Shown: piece after piece, positions 1 through 8,205 of the stretch
Layout: every line of letters begins with the position of its first letter
How positions within the stretch are numbered: the first letter of the stretch is position 1
Assembly (NCBI RefSeq): GCF_016862315.1
Contig: NZ_BOMS01000026.1
Span: 186,001 to 250,000, forward strand
DNA from: Actinoplanes palleronii
GTDB lineage: Bacteria; Actinomycetota; Actinomycetes; Mycobacteriales; Micromonosporaceae
Length of the DNA stretch: 64,000 nucleotides
Direction of reading: 5' to 3'
Notes under the pieces: generated by a model
Told to the model about the DNA's origin: nothing
The model's input: the letters and a program-made list of their open reading frames with translations, nothing else
Databases searched by the model: none
Position numbers and translations under genes: made by a program

Positions 1-1095
1 ACCAACGGCGCGGATGCGAACAGCGGCGCGAAACCCACCGGCAACGCGACAGCCAACAGCGACGCGGAAGCGTCCGCGCTCCTCGACCGGATCACCGCCA
101 CCGCCGATCTCGGTGCCCTGGCCGGCGCCGATGTCGTGATCGAGGCGGTTTTCGAGGACCCTGCGGTCAAGCACCGGGTCTTCGCCGAGATCGAGGACGT
201 GCTCGCGCCCGGCGCGCTGCTCTGCTCGAACACCTCGACGCTGCCGATCACGCAGCTCGCCGACGGGGTGCGCCGCCCGGACGACTTCCTCGGCCTGCAC
301 TTCTTCTCCCCGGTCGACCGGATGCCACTGGTCGAGGTGATCCGCGGGGCGAAGACCGGCGACCCGGCGGTGCACCGGGCGCTCGCGCTGGTCCGGCTGC
401 TGCGCAAGACGCCGATCGTGGTCAACGACGCGCGCGGGTTCTTCACCAGCCGGGTGATCGGCACGTTCACCAGCGAGGGCCTGGCGATGCTCGCCGAAGG
501 GGTGCCGCCGGCCAGCATCGAGCAGGCCAGCGGCCAGGCCGGCTACCCGGCGCCGGTGCTGGCGCTGATCGACGAGCTGACGCTGACGCTGCCCCGGCGG
601 ATCCGGGACGAGACCGCGGCCGCGATCCGGGCGTCCGGGCAGACCTGGACGCCGCACCCCGCGGACCCGGTGCTGGACCGGATGATCGATGAGTTCGGGC
701 GTCCGGGCCGCTCGTCCGGTGCGGGTTTTTATGTGTACGCCGACGGCAAGCGGATCGGGCTCTGGCCCGGCCTGTCGGCTTTCGCCCAGTCCGGTGCCGC
801 ACCGGTGCCGTTCGCGGACCTCCAGGAGCGGATGCTCTTCATCGAGGCGCTCGAGTCGGTGAAATGCCTGGACGAGGGCGTGCTCACCACAGTCGCCGAG
901 GCGAACATCGGCTCGATCCTGGGCATCGGCTACCCGGGCTGGACCGGTGGCGTGCTGCAGTACATCAACCAGTACCAGGGCGGCCTGACCGGTTTCGTGA
1001 CCCGCGCCCGCGAGCTGGCCGACCGCTACGGCGAGCGCTTCACCCCACCGCCGCTGCTGCTCAGGAAAGCCGACGAGGGCTCACTGTTCCTCTAG
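1..1095 (+). CDS. 3-hydroxyacyl-CoA dehydrogenase / FadB-type multifunctional protein, 3' part
   Basis: The reading frame is open from base 1, so the gene begins outside the window; the GTG at 136 is internal. The visible part starts in the second half of the NAD-binding domain (GADVVIEAVFED, then CSNTSTLPI and GLHFFSPVDRMPLVEV), followed by the C-terminal 3HCDH domains (NDARGFFTSR near codon 140; GIGYPGWTGG near 310). This is the FadB/FadJ alpha-subunit pattern: oxidation of L-3-hydroxyacyl-CoA in fatty-acid beta-oxidation, probably with an enoyl-CoA hydratase domain upstream. The 34 codons just before GADVVIEAV are Asn/Ala/Gly-rich (NGADANSGAKP), where the family normally has a charged helix; this is unusual but in frame. 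The stop codon TAG belongs to the CTAG target site of the adjacent insertion sequence. The enzymatic call is firm; chain-length preference cannot be read. Confidence 0.93.
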   Translation, partial: TNGADANSGAKPTGNATANSDAEASALLDRITATADLGALAGADVVIEAVFEDPAVKHRVFAEIEDVLAPGALLCSNTSTLPITQLADGVRRPDDFLGLHFFSPVDRMPLVEVIRGAKTGDPAVHRALALVRLLRKTPIVVNDARGFFTSRVIGTFTSEGLAMLAEGVPPASIEQASGQAGYPAPVLALIDELTLTLPRRIRDETAAAIRASGQTWTPHPADPVLDRMIDEFGRPGRSSGAGFYVYADGKRIGLWPGLSAFAQSGAAPVPFADLQERMLFIEALESVKCLDEGVLTTVAEANIGSILGIGYPGWTGGVLQYINQYQGGLTGFVTRARELADRYGERFTPPPLLLRKADEGSLFL

Positions 1096-1116
1096 TACTC
1101 CAGCAGGAGATCCGTT
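1092..1116 (+). repeat. IS left end: CTAG target duplication plus terminal inverted repeat
   Basis: CTAG (1092-1095) is followed by the 21-bp inverted repeat TACTCCAGCAGGAGATCCGT+T (1096-1116), which matches the right end without a mismatch. Confidence 0.92.
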
Positions 1117-2524
1117 CTGATCTGCGGTGACGGTGTGGGTTTGTCCGTGGACAGCAAGCAGCCACCGTCAAGTCTCAGCGGTTGTGTGGACTACTGAAAA
1201 TTCGGCGGTGGCTGCCGCCTACAGAGTAGACGCTCAGCGATGGTCTGAGCTGTTCAGCGAGCTGATGGACACGATCGAGGCACGCTTCGCCCGGCCTGAG
1301 TCCCGGCGCCGGGTCCGTGACTTCGTCGCCGGGCTGCTGGCGCCGTTGCCGGTGAAGAACTGTTGGACGATCGCCGAGCACGCCGGCGATGACGGTCCGG
1401 GCGGGATGCAGGATCTGATCGGCCGGGCCAGCTGGGACGACGCGCTTGTTCGTGCTGATGTACGAGACTTCGTGGCGGCCCGTCTCGGGCATCCGGACGG
1501 GGTGCTGCTGGTCGACGAGACCGGTGATCTGAAGAAGGGCAACCAGACCGTCGGCGTGCAACGGCAGTACTCCGGGACCGCCGGGAAGATCGAGAACTGC
1601 CAGCTCGCGGTGCACCTGTCGTATGCCTCACCGCTCGGGCACAGCCTGGTTGACGTTGCTCTCTACCTGCCGAAATCCTGGACCGACGATCCGCAGCGAC
1701 GCGTGGAAGCCGGGGTGCCCGACACCGTCACGTTCGCCACGAAGCCGCAGCTGGCAGGCCGTCTGATCGAAACCGCAGTAGCTGGCGGGCTGCCGTGCCG
1801 GTGGGTCGCCGGTGACGAAGCCTACGGCGGTGACCCGCAGCTGGCCGCTGCACTGCGCGGACACCGACTCGGCTATGTCCTCGCGGTCGCCTGCTCGCAC
1901 CGGGTGCCGACCTGCCTCGGCGTCCAGCGGGCCGATCAGATCGCCGTGGGCCTGCCAAAACAGGCGTGGCAGCGGATCTCGGCCGGCGTCGGCGCGAAGG
2001 GCTACCGCTACTACGACTGGGCGTTCATCGCCCTGCCGCAGGCCGCTGACCAGCACCAAGGTCATCACTGGCTCCTGATCCGCCGCAACCGCACCACCGG
2101 CGAGCAGGCGTTCTACCGCTGCTGGTCACCCGAGCTCGTCGCGCTGCACCACCTGGTCGCCGTCGCCGGCCGCCGCTGGAGCATCGAGGAATCGTTCCAG
2201 GCCACCAAAACCGGCCTCGGCCTGGACCAGCACCAGCACCGCCGCTGGAAAGCGTGGCACCGCTGGACCACCCTGGTCATCGCCGCCCACGCGTTCCTCG
2301 CCGCAGCGACAACGGCCAGCGCTGAAACATCAGAGGGCCTGATCGCGATCACGGTCAACGAACTCCGCCGCCGGTTCCACGCCCTGATCATCAACCCTGC
2401 ACGCCGCGTCGCCGACGCCATCGCCTGGTCCATTTACCGAAGGCAGCATCAAGCCACCGCCAAAAGCAGCCACTATGCCCGGCAAGCCCTCACTGAGCCC
2501 TGAAACGGATCTCCTGCTGGAGTA
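1096..2524 (+). mobile_element. IS701-family insertion sequence, complete
   Basis: The element is about 1.43 kb. It has perfect 21-bp terminal inverted repeats, a CTAG repeated on both flanks (1092-1095 and 2525-2528), and a single intact DDE transposase gene that nearly fills it. IS701-family elements are known to duplicate a four-base YTAR target, and CTAG fits. The insertion point is the last bases of the fadB-like gene: the duplicated CTAG supplies the stop codon on one side and restores the original downstream sequence on the other, so the host protein is unchanged. It also lies between that gene and its hairpin terminator at 2561. Perfect ends and an intact ORF suggest recent arrival. 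Confidence 0.9.
1127..2503 (+). CDS. IS701-family DDE transposase
   Basis: About 440-458 residues, typical for IS701 transposases. The DDE triad is visible: first Asp in LLVDETGDLKKG (about residue 127), second Asp in VAGDEAYGGDP (about 229) and the Glu in RRWSIEESFQATK (about 352). The stop codon directly abuts the right inverted repeat. The start is uncertain: GTG 1127 gives 458 aa, while GTG 1181/1184 gives a protein beginning just before TTENSAVAAAY, which looks closer to the family N-terminus. No ribosome binding site decides between them. No frameshift or premature stop is seen, so the element could be active. Confidence 0.92.
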   Translation: MTVWVCPWTASSHRQVSAVVWTTENSAVAAAYRVDAQRWSELFSELMDTIEARFARPESRRRVRDFVAGLLAPLPVKNCWTIAEHAGDDGPGGMQDLIGRASWDDALVRADVRDFVAARLGHPDGVLLVDETGDLKKGNQTVGVQRQYSGTAGKIENCQLAVHLSYASPLGHSLVDVALYLPKSWTDDPQRRVEAGVPDTVTFATKPQLAGRLIETAVAGGLPCRWVAGDEAYGGDPQLAAALRGHRLGYVLAVACSHRVPTCLGVQRADQIAVGLPKQAWQRISAGVGAKGYRYYDWAFIALPQAADQHQGHHWLLIRRNRTTGEQAFYRCWSPELVALHHLVAVAGRRWSIEESFQATKTGLGLDQHQHRRWKAWHRWTTLVIAAHAFLAAATTASAETSEGLIAITVNELRRRFHALIINPARRVADAIAWSIYRRQHQATAKSSHYARQALTEP

Positions 2525-2528
2525 CTAG
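2504..2528 (-). repeat. IS right end: terminal inverted repeat plus CTAG target duplication
   Basis: Exact reverse complement of 1092-1116. The inverted repeat is 2504-2524 and the duplicated target is 2525-2528. Confidence 0.92.
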
Positions 2529-2560
2529 ACCGACCGGGAACGACGAGACCGAGCGGGAAC

Positions 2561-2594
2561 GGCGAGGCGGGCCGTTCGCACGGCCCGCCTCGCC
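2561..2594. terminator. Bidirectional hairpin terminator between convergent genes
   Basis: Perfect 15-bp stem (GGCGAGGCGGGCCGT, 2561-2575, with its complement at 2580-2594) and a TCGC loop, without a U-tract. It sits between the fadB-like gene and the convergent acyl-CoA dehydrogenase, 32 bp beyond the insertion sequence. Confidence 0.8.
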
Positions 2595-2610
2595 GTGGGC
2601 AACACCGCGG

Positions 2611-4320
2611 TCAGGGCCGCATCTCGTACGCGCCGACCAGCGACAGCACCTGCTCCCACACGGCAGCGGTACGCGCCTCGTCGGCAACCGGCCGCAGCAC
2701 CTGTCCGAGCGCCCACGCCGCCTGCTCGTCGGTGGTCGCGGTCTTGCCGTGCAGGTCGGTCGCGTACTGCGCGAAGTCCCGCACCAGCACCGCGAAGATC
2801 TCGTCGAGCAGCACCTGATCGAGACCGGTCAGCTCGGCCTGCTCCAGGATCAGGTGGCCGTAGACGACCAGCGCGAACAGCTGCCCGACCGAGAGCAGGA
2901 AGTCCAGGTCCTTCTGCTGCTCCTCGCTGGGCGCGTGCTGGAGCAGCAGCGTGCACAGCCCGTCGGCCTGCTGCCGGAACCGCGCCACGTTCGGCACCCC
3001 GGCGGACCGGTCATACGCGGCCCGCCAGTCGTGGAACCGGATCGCACCGAGCCCGCGAGCCGGACCCTGCCGGAACAGGAACTCGTCGTCGGCCGGGTCG
3101 TGCCGGGTCGGCACCGGCTCGAAGGAGGCCGCGTTGAACAGGTAGTTCGGCATGAACTTGAGGATCAGCGCCAGGTTGACGTGCACCGTGCCCTCGAGCT
3201 TCGGCAGGCCGCGGATGTCCATCGCCGCCTTGTCGAAATACGTGTCGGTCTCGAAGCCCTTGGCCGCGATCACGTCCCACATCAGGTCGACGACCCGCTC
3301 GCCCTCGGTGGTCACCTTCATCTTGGTCATCGGGTTGAAGAGCAGGTAGCGCCGGTCGTCCGGGCCGGCCGAACGGAAGTAGTCGACGGCCCGGTCACTG
3401 AACAGCTTCATCGCGACCAGCCGCACGTACGCGTCGGCGAGCTCCCGGCGCACGTGCGGGAACGCGGTGACCGGCTTGCCGTAGAGCATCCGGCGGTGCG
3501 CGTGGGTGACCGCCTCGTACATGGCGTGCTCGCAGATGCCGATCGCGGCGGTGCACAGGTTGAACTTGCCGACGTTGACGGTGTTCAGCGCGGCGTCGAA
3601 CGCGGCCCGGCCGGTGTGCAGCACGTCCTGCTCGCCGACCGGGTAGTCGCGCAGCTCGAACGTGCTGACGTACATCTGCTTGTTCACGACGTTCTTGATC
3701 AGGTGGTAGTTCTCGTGCCGGCTGTCGGCGGCGAAGAAGACGTACCCCTCGGGTCCCTCGACGTCGGCCCGGCGGCCGAAGACGGACACCAGCCCGGCGA
3801 CGTTGCCGTTGCCGATGTAGTACTTGGTGCCGGTGGCGGTGAAGCCGCCGTCGCCGGTCGGGGTGAGCACCATGTCGGTCGCGTAGATGTCCGCGCCGTG
3901 GCTGCGCTCGGAGAGCGCGAACGCCATCACGTGCCCGTCGTCGAGCAGCCGCGCCGCGCGCTCGCGCACCGCGCCGTTGCCGCTCTGCCAGACCGGGCCG
4001 AGGCCGAGCACGGTGACCTGCCAGACGTACCAGTAGTCCAGGCCGTAGAAGCCGAGGATCTCGCTGAGCGCAGCGTTGCGGGCGGTGTCCCAGCGCTTGT
4101 CCGGGTTGCCGTCCGCGTCGGCGGCCGGGGTCATGAACGTGGTGAACAGCCCTTCCTTCGCCGCGAAGGCCAGGAAGTCGTCGTACCAGGTCCGGTTGAC
4201 GTAGCGCTCGACGAGCGCCTTCTTGCCGCGCTCCTCGAAGAAGCCGACGGTGGCGCGCAGCAGCCGGCGGCTCTCGGCGTCCAGGTGCGCGGGGTCGTAC
4301 GTATCGGGGTTGAACAGCAC
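2611..4320 (-). CDS. Acyl-CoA dehydrogenase family protein
   Basis: A flavoprotein of 569 residues expected to introduce the alpha-beta double bond into acyl-CoA esters. Features seen: an N-terminal helical domain; the FAD-binding loop ending in MAFALSERSHGADI (about residue 150), which matches the ALTE/SG motif of the family; a beta-domain stretch TATGTKYYIGN; and a C-terminal helical domain with VIAAKGFETDT and DIRGLPKLEGTVHVN, the region that carries the catalytic Glu in many members. It is longer than classical 380-residue acyl-CoA dehydrogenases and nearer to the acyl-CoA-oxidase-like subgroup. It begins 3 bp after the PadR gene, so the two form one operon and PadR probably controls it. 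It converges on the fadB-like gene, consistent with a shared role in acyl-CoA catabolism. Confidence 0.87.
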   Translation of the reverse strand: MLFNPDTYDPAHLDAESRRLLRATVGFFEERGKKALVERYVNRTWYDDFLAFAAKEGLFTTFMTPAADADGNPDKRWDTARNAALSEILGFYGLDYWYVWQVTVLGLGPVWQSGNGAVRERAARLLDDGHVMAFALSERSHGADIYATDMVLTPTGDGGFTATGTKYYIGNGNVAGLVSVFGRRADVEGPEGYVFFAADSRHENYHLIKNVVNKQMYVSTFELRDYPVGEQDVLHTGRAAFDAALNTVNVGKFNLCTAAIGICEHAMYEAVTHAHRRMLYGKPVTAFPHVRRELADAYVRLVAMKLFSDRAVDYFRSAGPDDRRYLLFNPMTKMKVTTEGERVVDLMWDVIAAKGFETDTYFDKAAMDIRGLPKLEGTVHVNLALILKFMPNYLFNAASFEPVPTRHDPADDEFLFRQGPARGLGAIRFHDWRAAYDRSAGVPNVARFRQQADGLCTLLLQHAPSEEQQKDLDFLLSVGQLFALVVYGHLILEQAELTGLDQVLLDEIFAVLVRDFAQYATDLHGKTATTDEQAAWALGQVLRPVADEARTAAVWEQVLSLVGAYEMRP

Positions 4321-4323
4321 TGT

Positions 4324-4872
4324 TCAGGCTTCCTTCCGGAGTTCGGTGAGTACCTCGTCGAGCCAGTCGAGCAGCATCCGCTCATAGGCGATGCCGCCGC
4401 GCAGCACGACGTGCTGGAGCCGCTGGCCGGTGGTCGGTGCCGCGTCGTCCGGGAAATCCCGCTTCTCGCCGGCCAGGTAGCGGGTGAGCAACTCCTCGTG
4501 CTCGGCGCGGTACCGCTCCACCTCGCCGATCAGCGCGGCCCGCCCGGCGGGGTCGTCGAACGCCGCGCCGCGGACCTTGACCGCCAGGTCGTGCCGGACC
4601 GCCTCGGGCTGCACCGGTTCGCGCAGCCACGCGGTCAGCACGTCCCGGCCGGTGTCCGAGACCGAGAACGTGCGTTTGTCCGGCCGGCCGTCCTGCCCGA
4701 CCTCGCGGGCGACGACCCAGTCGTCGGTCTCCATCCGCTTCAGCACCCGATAGATCTGCTGGTGGGTGGCGGTCCAGAACCGGCCGATGGACCGCTCGAA
4801 CCGGCGGGCCAGCTCGTATCCACTTCCGGGCTGCTCCAGCAGGGAGACCAGGATCGCGTGCTCCAGCGCCAT
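4324..4872 (-). CDS. PadR-family transcriptional repressor
   Basis: 182 residues. The N-terminal winged helix has the family signature: MALEHAILVSLLE, GSGYELARRFER, THQQIYRVLKRME and the wing with DKRTFSVSDTGR (residues 1-75). A C-terminal coiled-coil-rich Vir-type dimerisation domain follows (about 95-180). Long C-terminal PadR proteins of this kind commonly repress their own operon and respond to phenolic or acyl ligands. The ATG at 4872 lies 10 bp from a perfect palindrome (4883-4906), a likely autorepression site. The acyl-CoA dehydrogenase follows after 3 bp, which suggests that its substrate or product is the inducer; the ligand itself cannot be read from sequence. Confidence 0.92.
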   Translation of the reverse strand: MALEHAILVSLLEQPGSGYELARRFERSIGRFWTATHQQIYRVLKRMETDDWVVAREVGQDGRPDKRTFSVSDTGRDVLTAWLREPVQPEAVRHDLAVKVRGAAFDDPAGRAALIGEVERYRAEHEELLTRYLAGEKRDFPDDAAPTTGQRLQHVVLRGGIAYERMLLDWLDEVLTELRKEA

Positions 4873-4882
4873 GCCCGGATTC

Positions 4883-4906
4883 TGCTATGCAACTCGTTGC
4901 ATAGCA
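4883..4906. promoter_or_regulatory. Probable PadR operator (24-bp palindrome)
   Basis: Perfect inverted repeat: arms TGCTATGCAAC and GTTGCATAGCA with a 2-nt centre (TC), 10 bp upstream of the padR-like start. The ATGCAA...TTGCAT core resembles known PadR sites. Its position means bound repressor would block transcription start. Confidence 0.82.
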
Positions 4907-4916
4907 AGCCGTCGGC

Positions 4917-5735
4917 TCAGCAGTCCCGTTTCCAGGCCCGCCGCGCCGCGGTCGCCTCGACGAGTGCCGTCAGCAGGGGCAGGGCCTTCTCGGCCGCGAC
5001 CCGTCCGGCCTGTTCGAACTCCGGGATGCGGGGCAGCTCCCAGAACGCGTACTCGTCCACCTGCGGGCACAGCACCAGGTCGGCGTCCTCGGCCAGCCGG
5101 TCGGTGCCGCCCGGTTGCAGGGTGCTGACCGCGACCATGATGTGCAGCAACGTGGTCGGCGGGCGGCGTGGCAGCGGCCCGGACACGTCCACCGCGACCA
5201 CGATGTCGGCGCCCAGCCGACGGGCGGCGGCGGCCGGGACCATGTTCACGATGCCGCCGTCGACCAGCAGGGCGCCGTCCCGTTCGATCGGCGGGAACAC
5301 GCCCGGGATGGCCGCGCTGGCCATCACCGCGGACGCCACCGGCCCCTCGGTCATCACCACCTCCTGCCCGGTGGTGAGCTCGCAGGCCACCGCGGCGAAC
5401 GGCAGTTTCAGCCCGGCGAAGTCCACCCCGCCGAGCGCGTCGTCCAGGAACGCGCCGAGTTTGCTGGTCTCGAACAGCGCCTTGCGGGTCCGGCCCGGCC
5501 GCACCAGCCGCGCCCAGCGCAGCGCCTGCGCCAGCTGGGTGATCTCGTCCGGCCGCTTGCCGGCCGCGTACAGCGCGCCGACCAGGGCGCCGGCGCTGGT
5601 CCCGGTCACCACCGCCGGCTCCAGACCCGCGCCGACCAGGGCGTCGAGGACCCCGATGTGCGCTGCGCCGCGGACCGCGCCGCCGCCCAGCGCCAGACCG
5701 ATCCGGATCGGCTCGTCGTTTTCGCTCACGCCCAC
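4917..5735 (-). CDS. Patatin-like phospholipase / RssA-type serine hydrolase
   Basis: About 270 residues with all patatin landmarks: the oxyanion-hole stretch LALGGGAVRGAAHIG, the nucleophile elbow GTSAGAL (Ser), and the catalytic Asp in LLVDGGIVNMVP. It is expected to be a cytoplasmic or membrane-associated lipid acyl hydrolase using a Ser-Asp dyad. The open frame continues upstream to 5855, but similarity begins with SENDEPIRIGLALGGG, so GTG 5735 (or GTG 5729) is preferred; a GGAGGAGG tract lies about 13 nt upstream. The gene is separated from the next by hairpin-like repeats and seems monocistronic. The lipid substrate is unknown. Confidence 0.88.
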   Translation of the reverse strand: MGVSENDEPIRIGLALGGGAVRGAAHIGVLDALVGAGLEPAVVTGTSAGALVGALYAAGKRPDEITQLAQALRWARLVRPGRTRKALFETSKLGAFLDDALGGVDFAGLKLPFAAVACELTTGQEVVMTEGPVASAVMASAAIPGVFPPIERDGALLVDGGIVNMVPAAAARRLGADIVVAVDVSGPLPRRPPTTLLHIMVAVSTLQPGGTDRLAEDADLVLCPQVDEYAFWELPRIPEFEQAGRVAAEKALPLLTALVEATAARRAWKRDC

Positions 5736-5793
5736 ACCCTGAGCCTGCCGCCTCCTCCGGCACAAGCGCCGGAGAACCAGATCACCCCAAGCT

Positions 5794-5939
5794 ACGTGTG
5801 AAGTTACGGCGCGCTCCGCACCGAAAGTCCCCACGCAACGCCCCACCCACCGCAACGTGTGAAGTTACGGCGCGCACCGCACCCAAAGTCCCCACGCAAC
5901 AACCAGGCGGCGCGCTCCGCACCGAAAGACCCCACACAA
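5794..5939. repeat. Three copies of a hairpin-forming intergenic repeat
   Basis: Copy 1 (5794-5839) and copy 2 (5855-5900) are 46 bp each and nearly identical, starting ACGTGTGAAGTTACGGCGCG and ending AAAGTCCCCACGCAAC. Copy 3 (5909-5939) is partial. Each copy can fold imperfectly on itself (GTGTGAAGTTACGG against GTGGGGACTTTCGG). The arms resemble the perfect hairpin at 55694-55736, so these are probably degenerate members of one terminator-like repeat family. They fill the gap between two minus-strand genes. Confidence 0.7.
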
Positions 5940-5946
5940 ACGAACC

Positions 5947-8145
5947 TCAGGCGGGTTTGATCTCGACGGGGATGCCGTTGAGGACCGCGTTGCCGGAGAG
6001 CGGATCGATCACCAGCTCATCGGTGAGGACGTTCGAGTTCACCCCGGGATGCGCGGCCGCGACCGACAGCCGCACACCCGGCAGGTCGTGCCCCCACCCG
6101 TGCGGCAGGCTGACCACCCCGGGCATCACCCGGTCGGTCACCTCGACCGTCGCCGACAGCGACCCGGCCCGCGACGTCACCGCGGCCGGCGCGCCGTCGG
6201 TCAGGGCCAGCCCGGCCGCGTCCGCCGGGTGGATCTGCAGCGTGCAGCGGTCCCGGCCCTTCACCAGCGCCGGCACGTTGTGCATCCAGCTGTTGTTGGA
6301 CCGCAGGTGCCGCCGGCCGATCAGCACCAGGCCGGGGCGCGGCCGGTCCAGCGCGTCGCGCAGCCGGGTCACCTCGGCGATCAGCGGTGGCGCGGCCAGC
6401 TCGACCAGACCGCTCGGGGTCCGCAGCACCTCCGGGATCCGGGACTGCAGCGGGCCGAGGTCGATCCCGTGCGGGGCGGCGAGCAGGCGGTCCAGCGAGA
6501 GGCCGTCCGGCACGGCGCCGAACCGGTCACCGTACGCACCGGTCCGCAGCGCCACGTCGAGAAGCCGCTCGGCCGGACCATCCCCGGACACTGTGTCGCG
6601 GAGTCCGGCGGCACCCGCACGGCTGAGCGCCTGCTCCAGCAGCCGCTCGTGCACCAGCGCGGGATCCGCCTCCGCACCCTGGCCGGAAATGATCAGGATG
6701 AGCCGGGCCAGGATGTCGCACTCGTCCATCCCGTCCGGGCCGGGCGGCAGCACCGGCGGCGAGTAGGCCGCGAAGTTGCGCACGGCCAGGGCCAGGAACG
6801 AGAAGTCGTAGTGGCCCTTCCGGAGCGCGTCCAGCGGCGGCAGGATCACGTCGGCGTGCCGGGTGGTCTCGTTCAGGTAGGGGTCGACGCTCACCATGAA
6901 GTCGAGCCCGTCCAGCGCGCGGGCCAGGCGGTCGCTGTTCGGGGTGGACAGCACCGGGTTGCCGGCCACCGTCAGGAACGCCCGGACCTGCCCCTCCCCC
7001 GGCGTCTCGATCTCGTCGGCGAGCGTGGCGACCGGCAGCTCGCCCTTCACCTCGGGCAGCCCGCGGACCCGGCTGTGCCAGCGCCCGGTGGTGAAGCCGC
7101 GGCCGCCCGGCTGCGCGTTCGGCCGCAGGTGCGCGGCGAGCGGGAACATCACGCCGCCGGGCCGGTCCAGGTTGCCGGTGAGCACGTTGACCACGTCGAC
7201 GAGCCAGCTGGTCAGGGTGCCGAACTCGACGGTGCAGGTGCCGATCCGGCCGTACACCGCGGCGGTGGGCGCGGCGGCGAGTTCGCGGGCCAGACCGCGG
7301 ATCCGGTCCGCGGGCACGTCACAGACCGCGGTGACCCGCTCCGGACCGAAGGCCGCGGCCAGACCGCGCAATTCTTCAACCCCATTGATGTACGGCGTGA
7401 GCCGTCCGAGATCGATCAGCTCTTCCGCGAACAGCGTGTGCACGATCCCGAAGAGCAGGTACGCGTCCGTGCCGGGCCGGATGAACAGGTGCTCGTCGGC
7501 GTGCTCGGCGGTCCGGGTGCGGCGCGGGTCCACCACGACGAACCGGCCGCCGCGCGCCTGGATCGCCCGGAGCCGCCCGGGGAAGTCGGCCGCGGTGGCC
7601 AGGCTCCCGTTCGACTCCCACGGGTTGGCGCCGAGCATCAGCAGGTAGTCGGTGCGGTCCAGGTCGGGCACCGGGATGGCCAGGGGGTTGCCGTAGAGGT
7701 AGCCGCAGGACACGTGCTTGGGCATCTGGTCGACGGTGCTCGCCGAGAAGATGTTGCGGGTGCCGAGCGCTTTGAGCAGCGGCGTGACGTAGAGGCCGCC
7801 GGCCATCGTGTGCACGTTCGGATTGCCCAGGTACGCCGCGACGGCCTGCTGTCCGTACCCCTCGATGATCGGCCGGAGGCCGGCCTCGACCGCCGCGAAC
7901 GCCTCGGGCCAGGAGACCTCCTCGTGCCGGCCACCTCGGCGGATCATCGGACGGCGCAGCCGGTCCGGATCGTCGGAGAGCCGGCCGAACGTGGCGCCCT
8001 TCGGACACAGGAAACCGTGACTGAAGACGTGGTCACGATCGCCGCGGACGCCGGTCACGACGTCGTCGGCGACGGTCAGTTCCAGGCCGCAGGCGGCCTC
8101 GCAGAGCGGACAGGTGCGGTACGCGGTGCGGTTCACGCCGGCCAT
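5947..8145 (-). CDS. Molybdopterin-dependent oxidoreductase (formate dehydrogenase / nitrate reductase-like)
   Basis: 732 residues. The N-terminus binds a [4Fe-4S] cluster through C12-x2-C15-x3-C19-x27-C47. The molybdopterin oxidoreductase core follows (LLMLGANPWESNGS, VVVDPRRTRTAEHAD, LFIRPGTDAYLL), and then a C-terminal dinucleotide-binding domain (GHGWG-like LPHGWGHDLPG). Cys147 in PKHVSCGYLYG is at about the position of the Mo-coordinating Cys/Sec in this superfamily, which is an inference. There is no twin-arginine signal, so the enzyme is probably cytoplasmic. No electron-transfer subunit or cofactor-maturation gene lies nearby. Substrate is undetermined: formate, nitrate or another oxyanion are all possible. 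Confidence 0.88.
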   Translation of the reverse strand: MAGVNRTAYRTCPLCEAACGLELTVADDVVTGVRGDRDHVFSHGFLCPKGATFGRLSDDPDRLRRPMIRRGGRHEEVSWPEAFAAVEAGLRPIIEGYGQQAVAAYLGNPNVHTMAGGLYVTPLLKALGTRNIFSASTVDQMPKHVSCGYLYGNPLAIPVPDLDRTDYLLMLGANPWESNGSLATAADFPGRLRAIQARGGRFVVVDPRRTRTAEHADEHLFIRPGTDAYLLFGIVHTLFAEELIDLGRLTPYINGVEELRGLAAAFGPERVTAVCDVPADRIRGLARELAAAPTAAVYGRIGTCTVEFGTLTSWLVDVVNVLTGNLDRPGGVMFPLAAHLRPNAQPGGRGFTTGRWHSRVRGLPEVKGELPVATLADEIETPGEGQVRAFLTVAGNPVLSTPNSDRLARALDGLDFMVSVDPYLNETTRHADVILPPLDALRKGHYDFSFLALAVRNFAAYSPPVLPPGPDGMDECDILARLILIISGQGAEADPALVHERLLEQALSRAGAAGLRDTVSGDGPAERLLDVALRTGAYGDRFGAVPDGLSLDRLLAAPHGIDLGPLQSRIPEVLRTPSGLVELAAPPLIAEVTRLRDALDRPRPGLVLIGRRHLRSNNSWMHNVPALVKGRDRCTLQIHPADAAGLALTDGAPAAVTSRAGSLSATVEVTDRVMPGVVSLPHGWGHDLPGVRLSVAAAHPGVNSNVLTDELVIDPLSGNAVLNGIPVEIKPA

Positions 8146-8205
8146 GACGTCTCACCAGCCTCCCGGTAGGTTACCGAGCAGTATCCGTCATGTTCCGCGT
8201 CGTGG

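Noticed and set aside
2749..5742. A 997-codon open frame on the plus strand across the acyl-CoA dehydrogenase, PadR and patatin genes
   Set aside because: It is antisense to three recognisable genes and has no domain or ribosome site; a GC-bias artefact.
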